Shown piece by piece: positions 1 through 11,558 of a stretch of 56,155 nt of DNA; positions within the stretch are counted from its first letter, which is position 1, and every line of letters starts with the position of its first letter. The stretch covers positions 69,288 to 125,442 of the forward strand of contig NZ_LWIG01000002.1 of assembly GCF_002068095.1 (NCBI RefSeq). The letters run 5' to 3'. The notes beneath the pieces are model-generated. The model saw nothing but the letters and a program-made list of their open reading frames with translations. It did no database searches and was not told the origin of the DNA. The translations under genes and the position numbers were made by a program. The stretch is from Bradyrhizobium sacchari. GTDB lineage: Bacteria; Pseudomonadota; Alphaproteobacteria; Rhizobiales; Xanthobacteraceae.

Positions 1-1754
1 CCATTCCCGCCGTCGGCCGCCGCATCGCCGACGACGTCATCAACTTCGCACACGGCAACAACGTCACCCAGATCGTGATCGGCAAATCGACCCGCTCGCG
101 CTGGTTCGAGATGACGCGCGGCTCGGTGGTGCATGATCTGGTGCGCCGCGCCGGCAATATCAGCGTTCACGTCATCCCCGGCGACGAGCTCTCCGCAGAG
201 GCGGCGCCCAAGACCGCGGTGCAGACCGCAGCGCGATCCGAGCCGTTCGATGCGCGTCCCTATCTGAAGGCGCTCGGGATCACGGCGCTTGGCCTTGCGG
301 CGGCGATGCTCATCAAGCCGCATTTCGGTGTCGAGAACGTCGACCTGATGTTCCTCACCGCGGTAGTGGCCGTTGCCGTGCGCTACGGGCTGTGGCCGTC
401 GCTGCTTGCGAGTGTCGCTGCGTCGCTGGCCTACAATTTCTTCTTCCTGCCGCCGGTCTATACGTTCACCATCACCGATCCGACCAACGTCGCGGCATTC
501 TTCTTCTTCATGCTGATTGCGTTCGTGGTGTCGAACGTTGCGGGACGCGTGCGCACGCAGGCCGATGCGGCGATCGGCCGGATCAGGATGACCGAGCAGC
601 TCTATGCTTTCAGCCGCAAGCTCGCCGGCACGGCCACGCTCGACGACGTGCTGTGGGCGACGGCCTACCAGATCGCGCTGATGCTGAAGGTTCGCGTGGT
701 GCTGCTGCTGCCGGAAGAGGGCCTGCTGACGGTCAAATCCGGCTATCCGCCGGAGGACGAGCTCGATCAGGCCGATCTTGCCGCCGCCAACTGGGCCTGG
801 AGCAACGACCGTTCCGCCGGCCGCGGTTCGGACACGCTGCCCGGCGCAAAGCGGCTGTTCCTGCCGATGCGCACCGGGCGCGGCCTGATCGGCGTCATCG
901 GCATCGACAACGACCGCACCGGTCCGCTGCTGACGCCGGATCAGCGCCGGCTGCTGGACGCGCTGGTCGACCAGGGCGCGCTCGCCATCGAGCGCGTGCT
1001 GCTGGTCGAGGACATGGACCGGGTCAAGCGCACCGTCGAATCCGAGCGGCTGCGCTCGGCGCTCCTGACCTCGATCTCGCACGATTTGAAGACGCCGCTC
1101 GCCTCCGTGCTGGGCGCGGCTTCGACCATGCGCGATCTCGCCGGTGCCTTGTCCGACACCGAGAAGCGCGACCTGCTCGCGACCGTGATCGACGAGTCCG
1201 AGCGGCTCAACCGCTTCATCGCCAATCTCCTCGACATGACGAAGCTCGAATCCGGCGCCATCGTGCCCAACACCGCGCTGCACGATCTCGGCGAGATCGT
1301 CGGCAGCGCGCTTCGCCGCGCCAGCAAGATCCTGACCGCGCACAAGGTCGAGCTGGTGCTGGCCGCCGATCTGCCGATGCTGCAGCTGGACGCGGTGCTG
1401 TTCGAGCAGGTGCTCTTTAACCTGCTCGACAATGCCGCAAAATACTCGCCGTCCGACACCACGATTGCGATCCGGAGCTGGCGCGAGCGGGACAAAGTCG
1501 TGCTGGAGGTTGCCGACGAGGGCGACGGCATTCCGCCTGGCGAGCTCGAGAGCGTGTTCGACAAGTTCTACCGCGCGCAGAAGGGTGATCATGTCCGCCC
1601 CGGCACGGGCCTTGGGCTCGCGATCTCCCGCGGCTTCATTGAGGCCATGCGCGGCACGATTTCGGCCGCCAACCGCAATGACCGGCGCGGCGCGGTCCTC
1701 ACCATCCGTCTGCCGGTTCCGGCCCAGACCAACGCATTGGATACCGCCGCATGA
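1..1754 (+). CDS. kdpD: KdpD potassium sensor histidine kinase (5' end outside window)
   Basis: Membrane sensor kinase that, with KdpE, controls the high-affinity Kdp potassium ATPase. The frame is open to the left edge (in-frame codons from base 3), so the N-terminal KdpD ATP-binding region and part of the USP-like domain lie outside. Visible in order: the end of the USP-like domain, four hydrophobic membrane segments (about bases 270-550), a GAF-like region, a HisKA box with phospho-acceptor His at 1080-1082 (SHDLKTPLAS), the N-box (NLLDNAAKYSP) and the glycine boxes (DEGDGIP, GTGLGLAI) of the ATPase. The stop overlaps the kdpE start by 4 bp (ATGA), so the pair is translationally coupled. 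The GTG at base 75 is internal to the family, not a real start. The kdpABC structural genes are not in the window and are presumably upstream. Confidence 0.95.
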   Translation, partial: IPAVGRRIADDVINFAHGNNVTQIVIGKSTRSRWFEMTRGSVVHDLVRRAGNISVHVIPGDELSAEAAPKTAVQTAARSEPFDARPYLKALGITALGLAAAMLIKPHFGVENVDLMFLTAVVAVAVRYGLWPSLLASVAASLAYNFFFLPPVYTFTITDPTNVAAFFFFMLIAFVVSNVAGRVRTQADAAIGRIRMTEQLYAFSRKLAGTATLDDVLWATAYQIALMLKVRVVLLLPEEGLLTVKSGYPPEDELDQADLAAANWAWSNDRSAGRGSDTLPGAKRLFLPMRTGRGLIGVIGIDNDRTGPLLTPDQRRLLDALVDQGALAIERVLLVEDMDRVKRTVESERLRSALLTSISHDLKTPLASVLGAASTMRDLAGALSDTEKRDLLATVIDESERLNRFIANLLDMTKLESGAIVPNTALHDLGEIVGSALRRASKILTAHKVELVLAADLPMLQLDAVLFEQVLFNLLDNAAKYSPSDTTIAIRSWRERDKVVLEVADEGDGIPPGELESVFDKFYRAQKGDHVRPGTGLGLAISRGFIEAMRGTISAANRNDRRGAVLTIRLPVPAQTNALDTAA

Positions 1755-2440
1755 GTGCCGCCGCGATCAAGGTCCTGGTCATCGACGACGAGCCGCCGAT
1801 CCGCAAATTGTTGCGGATGGGGCTGACGACGCAAGGCTACGAGATATTGGAAGCACCGAACGGCAAGTCGGCGCTGGAAAAGCTCGCTGAAGGGCCCGCG
1901 CTGATCATCCTCGATCTCGGCCTGCCCGACATCCAGGGCCATGAGCTGCTGCGCACCATCCGGGCCCGCAACGAGGCCGTGCCGATCGTGGTGCTGTCGA
2001 GCCGCGGCGATGAGGCCGGCAAGGTGCAGGCGCTCGATCTCGGCGCCGACGATTACCTGACCAAGCCGTTCGGCATGGACGAGCTGCTGGCGCGGCTGCG
2101 CGCCGCGCTGCGGCACCAGCTCCAGGTCCAGGGCGAGCGCCCGGTGTTCCGCACCGGCGATCTCTCGGTCGATCTCGTGCGCCGCATCGTCAAGGTCGGT
2201 GAGCGCGACATAAAACTGTCGCCGAAGGAATATGACCTGCTGCGTGTCCTGGTGCAGCACGCCGGCAAGGTGCTGACCCACAGATTCCTGCTCAAGGAGC
2301 TCTGGGACGAGCTGACCGATGCGCAATATTTACGCGTCTATGTCCGTCAGCTCCGCCAGAAGATCGAGGCCGATCCGGAGCGTCCGCAATATGTGCTGAC
2401 CGAGACGGGGATCGGGTACCGGCTGAAGGCGGGGGATTAG
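1751..2440 (+). CDS. kdpE: KdpE response regulator
   Basis: OmpR/PhoB-class DNA-binding response regulator, 229 aa, the usual length. The receiver domain (about residues 7-118) has the acidic pair D12-D13, phospho-acceptor D55 in LILDLGLPD context and the conserved Lys in LTKPFG. The C-terminal winged helix (about 130-227) has the family ending ETGIGYRLK. It overlaps kdpD by 4 bp and is the last gene of the kdp operon. A palindromic repeat and the 3' end of convergent ku follow. Activates kdpABC under potassium limitation by family knowledge; nothing here contradicts that. Confidence 0.95.
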   Translation: MSAAAIKVLVIDDEPPIRKLLRMGLTTQGYEILEAPNGKSALEKLAEGPALIILDLGLPDIQGHELLRTIRARNEAVPIVVLSSRGDEAGKVQALDLGADDYLTKPFGMDELLARLRAALRHQLQVQGERPVFRTGDLSVDLVRRIVKVGERDIKLSPKEYDLLRVLVQHAGKVLTHRFLLKELWDELTDAQYLRVYVRQLRQKIEADPERPQYVLTETGIGYRLKAGD

Positions 2441-2490
2441 GCGCTTCCGTCCCCCACGACGGGAGCTTTGACGGGAGGTCGTACCCACAT

Positions 2491-2570
2491 CGTCATTGCG
2501 AGCGCAGCGAAGCAATCCAGGGTCCCTCCGCGGAAAGAGTTTGGATTGCTTCGCTGCGCCCGCAATGACG
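2491..2570. repeat. Palindromic intergenic repeat, family 1, copy A
   Basis: An 80-bp imperfect inverted repeat with ends CGTCATTGCG and CGCAATGACG and inner arms GCGAAGCAATCCAG / TTGGATTGCTTCGC. It lies between convergent kdpE and ku and ends 2 bp beyond the ku stop codon, where it could act as a bidirectional terminator. Four further copies occur in this window. Confidence 0.9.
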
Positions 2571-2572
2571 GA

Positions 2573-3457
2573 TCATCCCGCCTTCCGGTGCCGCGCCGCT
2601 GCCCGGTGCGTCTTCCGCGCGCTGCGCTGGCGCCCTGTCGCGCGGCGTGCATGTGACTTCGCCGATGTCTTCTTCCCGCCACGTCCCTTCAGGCTCTGCT
2701 TCAGCGCGTCCATCAGGCTGACGACGTTGCTCGGGCGCTCCTCCGGCTCGGGCAATTCAATCTTCTTGCCGCTGGCCTTGCGCTTCACCAGCGCCTTCAG
2801 CGCGGTCTCGTACTCGTCCTTGAATTCACCGGGGTCGAAATGCGCGGCCTTGGTGTGCAGGATGTGGCCGGCAAGCTCGACCATGTCCTTCGTGACCTTG
2901 GGAGTCTTGATGCCGTCGAAGAACTGGTCCTCGTCGCGGAGCTCGTAAGGGAATCGCAGCGTGGTGCCGAGCAGGCCCTTGCCGAGCGGCTCGATCGCGA
3001 TGATGTGCTCGCGGTTGGTGAGCACGATCTTGGCCAGCGCCACGCGATCCTGATCCTTCATGGCATCGCGGATCACCGCGAAAGCGTCGACGGCGGCCTT
3101 GCCGTCGGGCGCGATGTAATAGGGATGGTTGAGATAGCGCTTGTCGATTTCCTCGCTCGGTACAAAGCTCTCGATGTCGATGGTGTGGTTGCTCTCGATC
3201 TGCACCGCCTCGAGTTCCTCGGGCTCGATCTCGACATATTTACCCTTGCGCAGTTCGTAGCCGCGCCCCTTCTGGTCGCTCTCGACGACGTCGCCGGTCT
3301 CGGCATCGACCATCTGCTGCTTGAGACGATTGCCGGTCTCGCGGTTGATCATGTGAAACCGGGTCTTCTCGGCGGCCGTCGTGGCGGGATAGAGCACGAC
3401 AGGGCAACTGACCAGCGACAGCTTCAGCGTTCCCTTCCAATAGGCACGGGGGGCCAT
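2573..3457 (-). CDS. ku: Ku protein for non-homologous end joining
   Basis: Prokaryotic Ku homodimer that binds DNA ends and recruits LigD. 294 aa from the ATG at 3457. The chosen start opens with MAPRAYWKGTLKLSLVSCPV, the usual family N-terminus; the 46 codons further upstream would run through the divergent promoter and do not look like Ku. The central beta-barrel/ring region is followed by a long Lys/Arg-rich tail (about residues 225-294), of the kind that contributes DNA binding and threading in bacterial Ku. It is divergent from ligD, the standard two-gene arrangement, and shares a symmetric GGAAC promoter region with it. Confidence 0.95.
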   Translation of the reverse strand: MAPRAYWKGTLKLSLVSCPVVLYPATTAAEKTRFHMINRETGNRLKQQMVDAETGDVVESDQKGRGYELRKGKYVEIEPEELEAVQIESNHTIDIESFVPSEEIDKRYLNHPYYIAPDGKAAVDAFAVIRDAMKDQDRVALAKIVLTNREHIIAIEPLGKGLLGTTLRFPYELRDEDQFFDGIKTPKVTKDMVELAGHILHTKAAHFDPGEFKDEYETALKALVKRKASGKKIELPEPEERPSNVVSLMDALKQSLKGRGGKKTSAKSHARRATGRQRSARKTHRAAARHRKAG

Positions 3458-3486
3458 TGCATTCTCCAGCGTTCTCAAGACGTTTT

Positions 3487-3519
3487 GGAACCCCAACCTC
3501 GCCATCGGGTTTTGGTTCC
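3487..3519. promoter_or_regulatory. Overlapping divergent EcfG-type promoters for ku and ligD
   Basis: On the plus strand GGAAC (3487-3491) is followed after 16 bp by GGTT (3508-3511). On the minus strand GGAAC (3515-3519) is followed after 16 bp by GGTT (3495-3498). The two promoters are near mirror images, with outer 12-bp arms matching at 10 of 12 positions. This fits the alphaproteobacterial general-stress sigma consensus GGAAC-N16/17-cGTT with one mismatch in each -10. Predicted leaders are about 30 nt for ku and about 60 nt for ligD. Confidence 0.6.
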
Positions 3520-3575
3520 GGGTGGGACTTTTGCCGTGATAGGCTTTGAAAACCAATAGAGAAGCGGGACCGGTC

Positions 3576-6242
3576 GTGCTGCAAAAACTCTCCACCTACC
3601 GACGGAAGCGTGACTTCGAGAAGACGCCGGAGCCATCCGGCAAGACCGCCGTGGCGCCATCTCAACAGCGGCGTTTCGTGATCCAGAAGCACGACGCGAC
3701 GCGCCTGCACTACGATCTCCGGCTTGAATTCGACGGCGTGTTCAAGTCCTGGGCCGTGACGAAAGGGCCCTCGCTCGATCCGCACGACAAGCGCCTCGCG
3801 GTCGAGGTCGAGGATCACCCGCTCGACTATGGTGATTTCGAGGGCACGATCCCGGAAGGCCAGTATGGCGGCGGCACGGTGATGCTGTGGGACCGCGGCA
3901 CGTGGGAGGCGGAGAATCCGGAAGCCGGCTTCAAGAAGGGCGACCTCAAGTTCACGCTCCATGGCGACAAGCTGCATGGCAGCTGGGTGCTGGTGCGCAT
4001 GCGCAACCGCGGCGGCGAAAAGCGCACCAACTGGCTGCTGATCAAGCATCGCGACGAATATGCCCGCGAGGGTTCGGACAACGACATTCTCGACGAGGAC
4101 ACCTCGGTCGCCTCGGGCCGCGCGATGGGGCAGATCGCCGAAGGCAAGGGCCGCGCGCCAAAGCCGTTCATGCTCGCGAAGGGCGCCAAGGGCAAAGCCG
4201 ATGCGGTGTGGCAGTCCAATCGGACCGAGGAGACGAAAGGCAGGACTGTCCAGCCGGCGCCGCGCACGGCGTTGAAGGCCGGCAGGGCGGCGAAGAAGGC
4301 GACGACGGCCACGAATGCCAAAAAGGTCTCGGCGATGCCGGATTTCGTGGCGCCGGAGCTCTGCACGCCGGTTGATCGGCCGCCGTCCGGTGCGGGCTGG
4401 TGCCACGAGATCAAGTTCGACGGCTATCGCGTGCAGCTTCGGGTCGAGGACGGCGAGGCGACGTTGAAGACGCGCAAGGGGCTGGACTGGACCGACAAAT
4501 TCGCCTCGATCGCGAAGGAGGCGGGCGCGCTGCCGGACGTCATGATCGACGGCGAGATCGTCGCGCTCGATCACAACGGCGCGCCGAATTTCTCCTCGCT
4601 CCAGGCTGCGCTGTCCGACGGCAAGACCGAGGATCTCATCTTCTTCGCGTTCGATCTCCTGTTCGCGGAAGGGCTCGACTGCCGCCGCCTGCCGCTCGGC
4701 GAGCGCAAGGCGCGGCTCAAGGAGCTACTCGGGGCGCGCAAGCGCAAGTCGGCCCAGATCCGCTATGTCGAGCATTTTGTGAGTGGCGGTGATGCCGTGT
4801 TGCAATCGGCCTGCAAGCTCGAGCTGGAAGGGGTGGTGTCGAAGAAGCTCGATGCGCCCTATCGCTCCGGCCGCACCGAGAGCTGGACCAAGGCCAAATG
4901 CCGCGCCGGACATGAGGTCGTGATCGGCGGCTACAAGACCACCAACGGCAAATTCCGCTCGCTGATGGCCGGCGTGCATCGCGGTGACCATCTCGCCTTT
5001 GTCGGCATGGTTGGCACCGGCTTTGGCGCCGACAAGGTCAAGCGCATCATGCCGTCGCTGAAGGCGATGGAGAGCAAGGAGAGTCCCTTCGGCGGCAAGA
5101 ATGCGCCGAAGAAGACGCGCGATGTGCACTGGCTGAAGCCGGAGCTCGTCGCCGAGATCGAATTCGCCGGCTTCACCGCCGACGGCAACATCCGCCAGGC
5201 CGCGTTCAAGGGCTTGCGGCAGGACAAGCCGGCCGAGGAGGTCGAGGCGGAAACGCCTGTCGACACCGCGCTGGCAAAGCCGTCGGCCAGAAAGCGCGTT
5301 GTGCCGAAGACGGGCAAGCGGAAGGACGCCGGCACCGCCGAGGTCATGGGCGTCGTCATTTCCAAGCCCGACAAGGAGCTGTGGCCCGACGACGGCGAGG
5401 GCGAGCCCGTTACCAAGCTGGATCTCGCGCGCTATCTCGAAGCGGTCGGGGAATGGATGATCGTCCACCTCAACGGCCGGCCATGCTCGTTGATCCGGGC
5501 GCCCGATGGCATCAAGGGCGAATGTTTCTTCCAACGCCACGCCATGCAGGGGACGTCCAATCTCCTGGAGCTCGCCAAGGTCTCCGGCGACCGCAAGCCT
5601 TACTTGCAGATCGACCGCATCGAGGGGCTTGCCGCGGTGGCGCAGATCGGCGGCGTCGAGCTGCATCCCTGGAATTGCGCGCCTTACGCCTACGACACGC
5701 CGGGCCGGCTGGTGTTCGACCTCGATCCCGCGCCGGACGTCGATTTCGCCGACGTCGTCGAGGCGGCCAAGGAGATGCGGCAGCGCCTCACCGACATCGG
5801 CATGGAGAGCTTCTGCAAGACCACCGGCGGCAAGGGCCTGCACGTGGTGGTGCCGCTGCTTCACGGCGCGCGAGACAGGGTGAGCTGGAAGGAGGCCAAG
5901 GCCTTCGCGCAAGGCGTCTGCCAGTGGATGGCCGACGACGATCCCGAGCGCTATCTGCTCAACATGTCGAAGAAGCTGCGGAACGGAAAGATCTTCCTCG
6001 ACTACCTGCGAAATGACCGCATGTCGACGGCGGTTGCGCCATTGTCGCCGCGCGCGCGTGCCGGCGCGACCGTGTCGATGCCCGTGACCTGGACGCAGGT
6101 GAAGAGCGATCTCGACCCGAAGAAATACACGGTGAGGACCGTACCCGGCCTGCTGGCGCGCTCGAAGGCGTGGGAGGGCTATGACGATGCGGCTGCGCCG
6201 ATCAAGGCGGCGATGAAGAAGCTGGCGGGGAGGAAGAAGTAG
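3576..6242 (+). CDS. ligD: Multifunctional DNA ligase LigD
   Basis: ATP-dependent end-joining ligase with nuclease and polymerase modules, 888 aa from GTG 3576. Order of domains: 3'-phosphoesterase (about residues 20-150, [16 protein letters not shown]), basic linker, ATP-dependent ligase (about 250-560) with adenylated Lys K280 in KFDGYR and motif [16 protein letters not shown], then primase-polymerase (about 590-885) with [15 protein letters not shown] and [14 protein letters not shown]. This PE-LIG-POL order is that of Pseudomonas-type LigD rather than the mycobacterial order. A TTG at 3546 would add 10 residues; the GTG gives the better family N-terminus, but neither has a strong ribosome site. 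Divergent from ku. Confidence 0.95.
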   Translation: MLQKLSTYRRKRDFEKTPEPSGKTAVAPSQQRRFVIQKHDATRLHYDLRLEFDGVFKSWAVTKGPSLDPHDKRLAVEVEDHPLDYGDFEGTIPEGQYGGGTVMLWDRGTWEAENPEAGFKKGDLKFTLHGDKLHGSWVLVRMRNRGGEKRTNWLLIKHRDEYAREGSDNDILDEDTSVASGRAMGQIAEGKGRAPKPFMLAKGAKGKADAVWQSNRTEETKGRTVQPAPRTALKAGRAAKKATTATNAKKVSAMPDFVAPELCTPVDRPPSGAGWCHEIKFDGYRVQLRVEDGEATLKTRKGLDWTDKFASIAKEAGALPDVMIDGEIVALDHNGAPNFSSLQAALSDGKTEDLIFFAFDLLFAEGLDCRRLPLGERKARLKELLGARKRKSAQIRYVEHFVSGGDAVLQSACKLELEGVVSKKLDAPYRSGRTESWTKAKCRAGHEVVIGGYKTTNGKFRSLMAGVHRGDHLAFVGMVGTGFGADKVKRIMPSLKAMESKESPFGGKNAPKKTRDVHWLKPELVAEIEFAGFTADGNIRQAAFKGLRQDKPAEEVEAETPVDTALAKPSARKRVVPKTGKRKDAGTAEVMGVVISKPDKELWPDDGEGEPVTKLDLARYLEAVGEWMIVHLNGRPCSLIRAPDGIKGECFFQRHAMQGTSNLLELAKVSGDRKPYLQIDRIEGLAAVAQIGGVELHPWNCAPYAYDTPGRLVFDLDPAPDVDFADVVEAAKEMRQRLTDIGMESFCKTTGGKGLHVVVPLLHGARDRVSWKEAKAFAQGVCQWMADDDPERYLLNMSKKLRNGKIFLDYLRNDRMSTAVAPLSPRARAGATVSMPVTWTQVKSDLDPKKYTVRTVPGLLARSKAWEGYDDAAAPIKAAMKKLAGRKK

Positions 6243-6255
6243 GCGCTTTCCAGAA

Positions 6256-6345
6256 CGTCATTCCGGGCTGCGCGAAGCGCAGACCCGGAATCCAGAGGTT
6301 TGTGGCGCGAGATTCCGGCTTTGCGCTTCGCGCACCCCGGAATGA
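6256..6345. repeat. Palindromic intergenic repeat, family 2
   Basis: A 90-bp imperfect inverted repeat starting CGTCATTCCGGG and ending CCCCGGAATGA, with inner arms built from GCGCGAAGCGCA and GCGCTTCGCGC. Same architecture as the CGTCATTGCG family but a different sequence. It lies in the short gap between convergent ligD and the DUF3309 gene, a likely terminator position. Confidence 0.8.
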
Positions 6346-6354
6346 GCGCCCGGG

Positions 6355-6519
6355 CTAGATCCGTCCCATCAGCAGCAGGATCAGCAGGACGACGATGACC
6401 AACCCGAGGCCGCCGCCGCCGTAATAGCCGGTGCCATAGAACGGGCCGCCGCCGATGCCGCTGAAGCCGCCGAGCAGGGCGATGACCAGAATGATCAGAA
6501 TGATCGTGCCGATTGACAT
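6355..6519 (-). CDS. DUF3309 small membrane protein
   Basis: 54-aa protein of unknown function. Two hydrophobic stretches (about residues 4-18 and 37-51) flank a Gly/Tyr-rich loop, and the C-terminus is LLMGRI, typical of DUF3309. The start is fixed by a strong ribosome site (GGAGGAG) ending 6 nt before the ATG at 6519. It stands alone, and a GGAAC-type promoter candidate lies about 60-85 bp upstream. Family proteins are widespread in rhizobia; a stress role is inference. Confidence 0.8.
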   Translation of the reverse strand: MSIGTIILIILVIALLGGFSGIGGGPFYGTGYYGGGGLGLVIVVLLILLLMGRI

Positions 6520-6552
6520 GCGTGTCTCCTCCAGCCCTTGTAGAAAGGGTCG

Positions 6553-6631
6553 CTTGCACCTGTCCCGTGTGCGAGGGCAACTTGCCGCAGGTTTTAAAGT
6601 TCCGGTTTTGAAACGGGGCGACAGGTGCAAG
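6553..6631. repeat. 12-bp perfect inverted repeat flanking the DUF3309 promoter
   Basis: CTTGCACCTGTC at 6553-6564 is repeated in inverse as GACAGGTGCAAG at 6620-6631, 55 bp apart. The GGAAC promoter candidate (6579-6603) sits between the arms. It could be a paired operator or a long-range hairpin. Confidence 0.6.
6579..6603 (-). promoter_or_regulatory. Candidate EcfG-type promoter for the DUF3309 gene
   Basis: Minus-strand GGAAC (complement of GTTCC at 6599-6603), then 16 bp, then AGTT (complement of 6579-6582). Predicted leader about 50 nt to the ATG at 6519. It fits GGAAC-N18-TT. Confidence 0.4.
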
Positions 6632-6697
6632 TTGCATGGAACCTTTATGGCCGCAGACGGCATCACTAAGTGAGGATCAATCAGCAAGGGCCGGGCC

Positions 6698-7015
6698 ATG
6701 TCAGCACCGCTTGTCGTTTCCATTCCGCATCGCCTCGGCCGCGAGGAGGCGGTGCGCCGGCTCAAGACCGGGCTTGGCCGCGCCGCCGCCAGCATTCCCG
6801 TGCTGCAGGTCGAGGAGGAGCGCTGGAGCGGCGACAGCATGAATTTTCGCATCCGCGCGCTTGGGCAGATCGCGACCGGCCAGGTCGACGTCGCCGAGGA
6901 TCACGTCAAGGTTCAGGTGGTCTTGCCGTGGTTGCTGCAGCGCTTTGCCGAGATGGCACAGGCGACCATCAGGAAGCGCGGGCAGTTGTTGCTGACCAAG
7001 GACGACGGAAAGTGA
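6698..7015 (+). CDS. Polyhydroxyalkanoic acid system (PHA granule region) family protein
   Basis: 105-aa protein starting MSAPLVVSIPHRLGREEA and containing the pattern GQIATGQVDVAEDHVKVQVVLPWLL, which matches the small PHA_gran_rgn family (PF09650-like) encoded near polyhydroxyalkanoate loci in other proteobacteria. No signal peptide or membrane segment. The function is not established; a role at storage granules is only suggested by the family name. Here it is not beside phaC/phaP but abuts the convergent trehalose operon, leaving 3 bp before the treY stop. Confidence 0.75.
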   Translation: MSAPLVVSIPHRLGREEAVRRLKTGLGRAAASIPVLQVEEERWSGDSMNFRIRALGQIATGQVDVAEDHVKVQVVLPWLLQRFAEMAQATIRKRGQLLLTKDDGK

Positions 7016-7018
7016 GCT

Positions 7019-9805
<2,787 letters not shown>

Positions 9806-9806
9806 G

Positions 9807-11558
9807 TCAACCTCCGAGGCGCCAGACCACCGACCAGGGCGGAAGCAGATCGCCGATCACGCCGCCCCAGATCGGCGTGCCCGTGCTGACATTGGGCGTG
9901 ATCTCGTGGTCCGACAGATTGGCGGCGAGGCGCAGCGTCTTGCCATCGCCCATGCGCCAATGTGCGCTGAGTAGGCCGTTGTCGGCGGCGTCGGCATCGC
10001 CGAAGCTCGCGCCCTTCAGCCGCGGCATGATTTCCTTACGGCGAAGGGCGAGCAGGTCACGCACCAAAGCGAGCCGGTTGTTCTGTTCCGGCGTGCGGCC
10101 GGTCCAGTCGAGCACCGCCGACTGCAGCGTTGCCGGATCGAGCGGGTCGGGCACCTCGTCGCCGTATGTCTCATAGGCCCAGGCATATTCCTGCTTGCGG
10201 CCCTTGCGCACCGCATCGGCAAGTCCGCCCTGGAAATCGCAGAAGAACGGGAAGGGGACCTTCGAGCCCCATTCCTCGCCCTGAAACAGCATCGGCACCA
10301 TCGGCGCGAGCAGGGTGACTGCGAGCGCGGCCTCGATCTGCTGCGGCGATGCCAGGCTCTCGAGCCGGTCGCCGAGCGGGCGATTGCCGATCTGGTCGTG
10401 GTTCTGCAGGAAATTGACGAAGGTTGCGGGCGGCAGCTGGCCGCTCGGCTCGCCGCGCGGCTTCTTGCCCCAGAACTCCGAGATCTCGCCCTGGTAGACG
10501 AAGCCCGAGGCGAGCGCGCGTGCGAGATCCATGCGCGGGGTCTGGTAATCGCCGTAGTAACCGGCAAGCTCGTCGGTCAGCATCACGTGCCAGACGTGGT
10601 GGTAGTCGTCGTTCCATTGTCCCCGGTATTTTCCGTTCGGCGGCTCCTGCGCGGCGTCGAGCAGGCTGGCGCGATTGTCGCCGTTCTCCAGCACGAGATG
10701 GATGTGCCGCCCCGTCGCCTTGGCGAGCTCGCCGGCGGCAACGCTGAGGTCCTGCAGCATCGATTGCTCGCCGGGGACAGCCATGATGTGGTTGGCGGCA
10801 TCCAACCTCAGTCCGTCGAAGCGGTAGTCAGTCAGCCAGGACAGCGCGTTCTCGACGGCAAAGGCGCGAACCTGCGGCACGCGGTAGTCGATCGCGCTGC
10901 CCCAGGGCGTATGCGCTTCGGTGAAGAAGGTCGGCGCATAGCGGCCGAGATAGTTTCCTTCCGGGCCGAAATGATTGTAAACGACGTCGAGGAACACCAT
11001 CAGCCCGCGCAGATGGGCCTCGTCGATCAGCATCTTCAGATCTTCGGGACGGCCATAGGCGCTATCGGGCGCATACCACAGCACGCCGTCATAACCCCAG
11101 CCGCGGCGTCCGGCGAAATCGGCCAGCGGCATCAATTCCAGCGCGGTGATGCCGGTCGCGGCGAGATGATCGAGCTTGTCGATCATGGCGCGGTAGGTGC
11201 CTTCGGCAGTGAAGGTGCCGACATGGGTCTCGATCAGCACCGTCTCTTCCCAGGGCCGGCCGCGCCAGTCGCGCGCGCGCCAGTCGAAGGCGTCGTGGTC
11301 GATCACCTCGCTCGGGCCGAACACATCTTCGGGCTGGAAAGCCGAAGCCGGATCGGGCACATCGATCTCGTCGTCGATCCTGAATTTGTAGGGGCTGCCG
11401 GTGCTGAGGCCGGCGATCTCGGCCACGTACCAGCCGTCCTGCCGTCGCTGCATCGCGTGCCTTCGCTCGAGCAGGAGATCGACGCGGCGCGCGCCGGGCG
11501 CCCACAGCCGGAACGACACGCCGTCCTTGGTCGGCCGCGCCCCGAAGGATGGCCTCAT
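9807..11558 (-). CDS. treZ: Malto-oligosyltrehalose trehalohydrolase TreZ
   Basis: Releases free trehalose from the maltooligosyl-trehalose made by TreY. 583 aa. The ATG at 11558 overlaps the glgX stop by 4 bp (ATGA); the longer open frame upstream is only a shadow of glgX. An N-terminal carbohydrate-binding fold (FRLWAPGARRVDLLL) is followed by the GH13 barrel with intact catalytic residues: DGLRLDAANHI (nucleophile Asp), HLVLENGDN (acid/base Glu) and FLQNHDQIGNRP (third Asp). With treY it forms the two-step glycogen-to-trehalose route. Confidence 0.97.
   Translation of the reverse strand: MRPSFGARPTKDGVSFRLWAPGARRVDLLLERRHAMQRRQDGWYVAEIAGLSTGSPYKFRIDDEIDVPDPASAFQPEDVFGPSEVIDHDAFDWRARDWRGRPWEETVLIETHVGTFTAEGTYRAMIDKLDHLAATGITALELMPLADFAGRRGWGYDGVLWYAPDSAYGRPEDLKMLIDEAHLRGLMVFLDVVYNHFGPEGNYLGRYAPTFFTEAHTPWGSAIDYRVPQVRAFAVENALSWLTDYRFDGLRLDAANHIMAVPGEQSMLQDLSVAAGELAKATGRHIHLVLENGDNRASLLDAAQEPPNGKYRGQWNDDYHHVWHVMLTDELAGYYGDYQTPRMDLARALASGFVYQGEISEFWGKKPRGEPSGQLPPATFVNFLQNHDQIGNRPLGDRLESLASPQQIEAALAVTLLAPMVPMLFQGEEWGSKVPFPFFCDFQGGLADAVRKGRKQEYAWAYETYGDEVPDPLDPATLQSAVLDWTGRTPEQNNRLALVRDLLALRRKEIMPRLKGASFGDADAADNGLLSAHWRMGDGKTLRLAANLSDHEITPNVSTGTPIWGGVIGDLLPPWSVVWRLGG

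Noticed and set aside
3546..3575. TTG start for ligD
   Set aside because: Possible, but the ten added residues are not family-like and would shorten the leader; GTG 3576 preferred.
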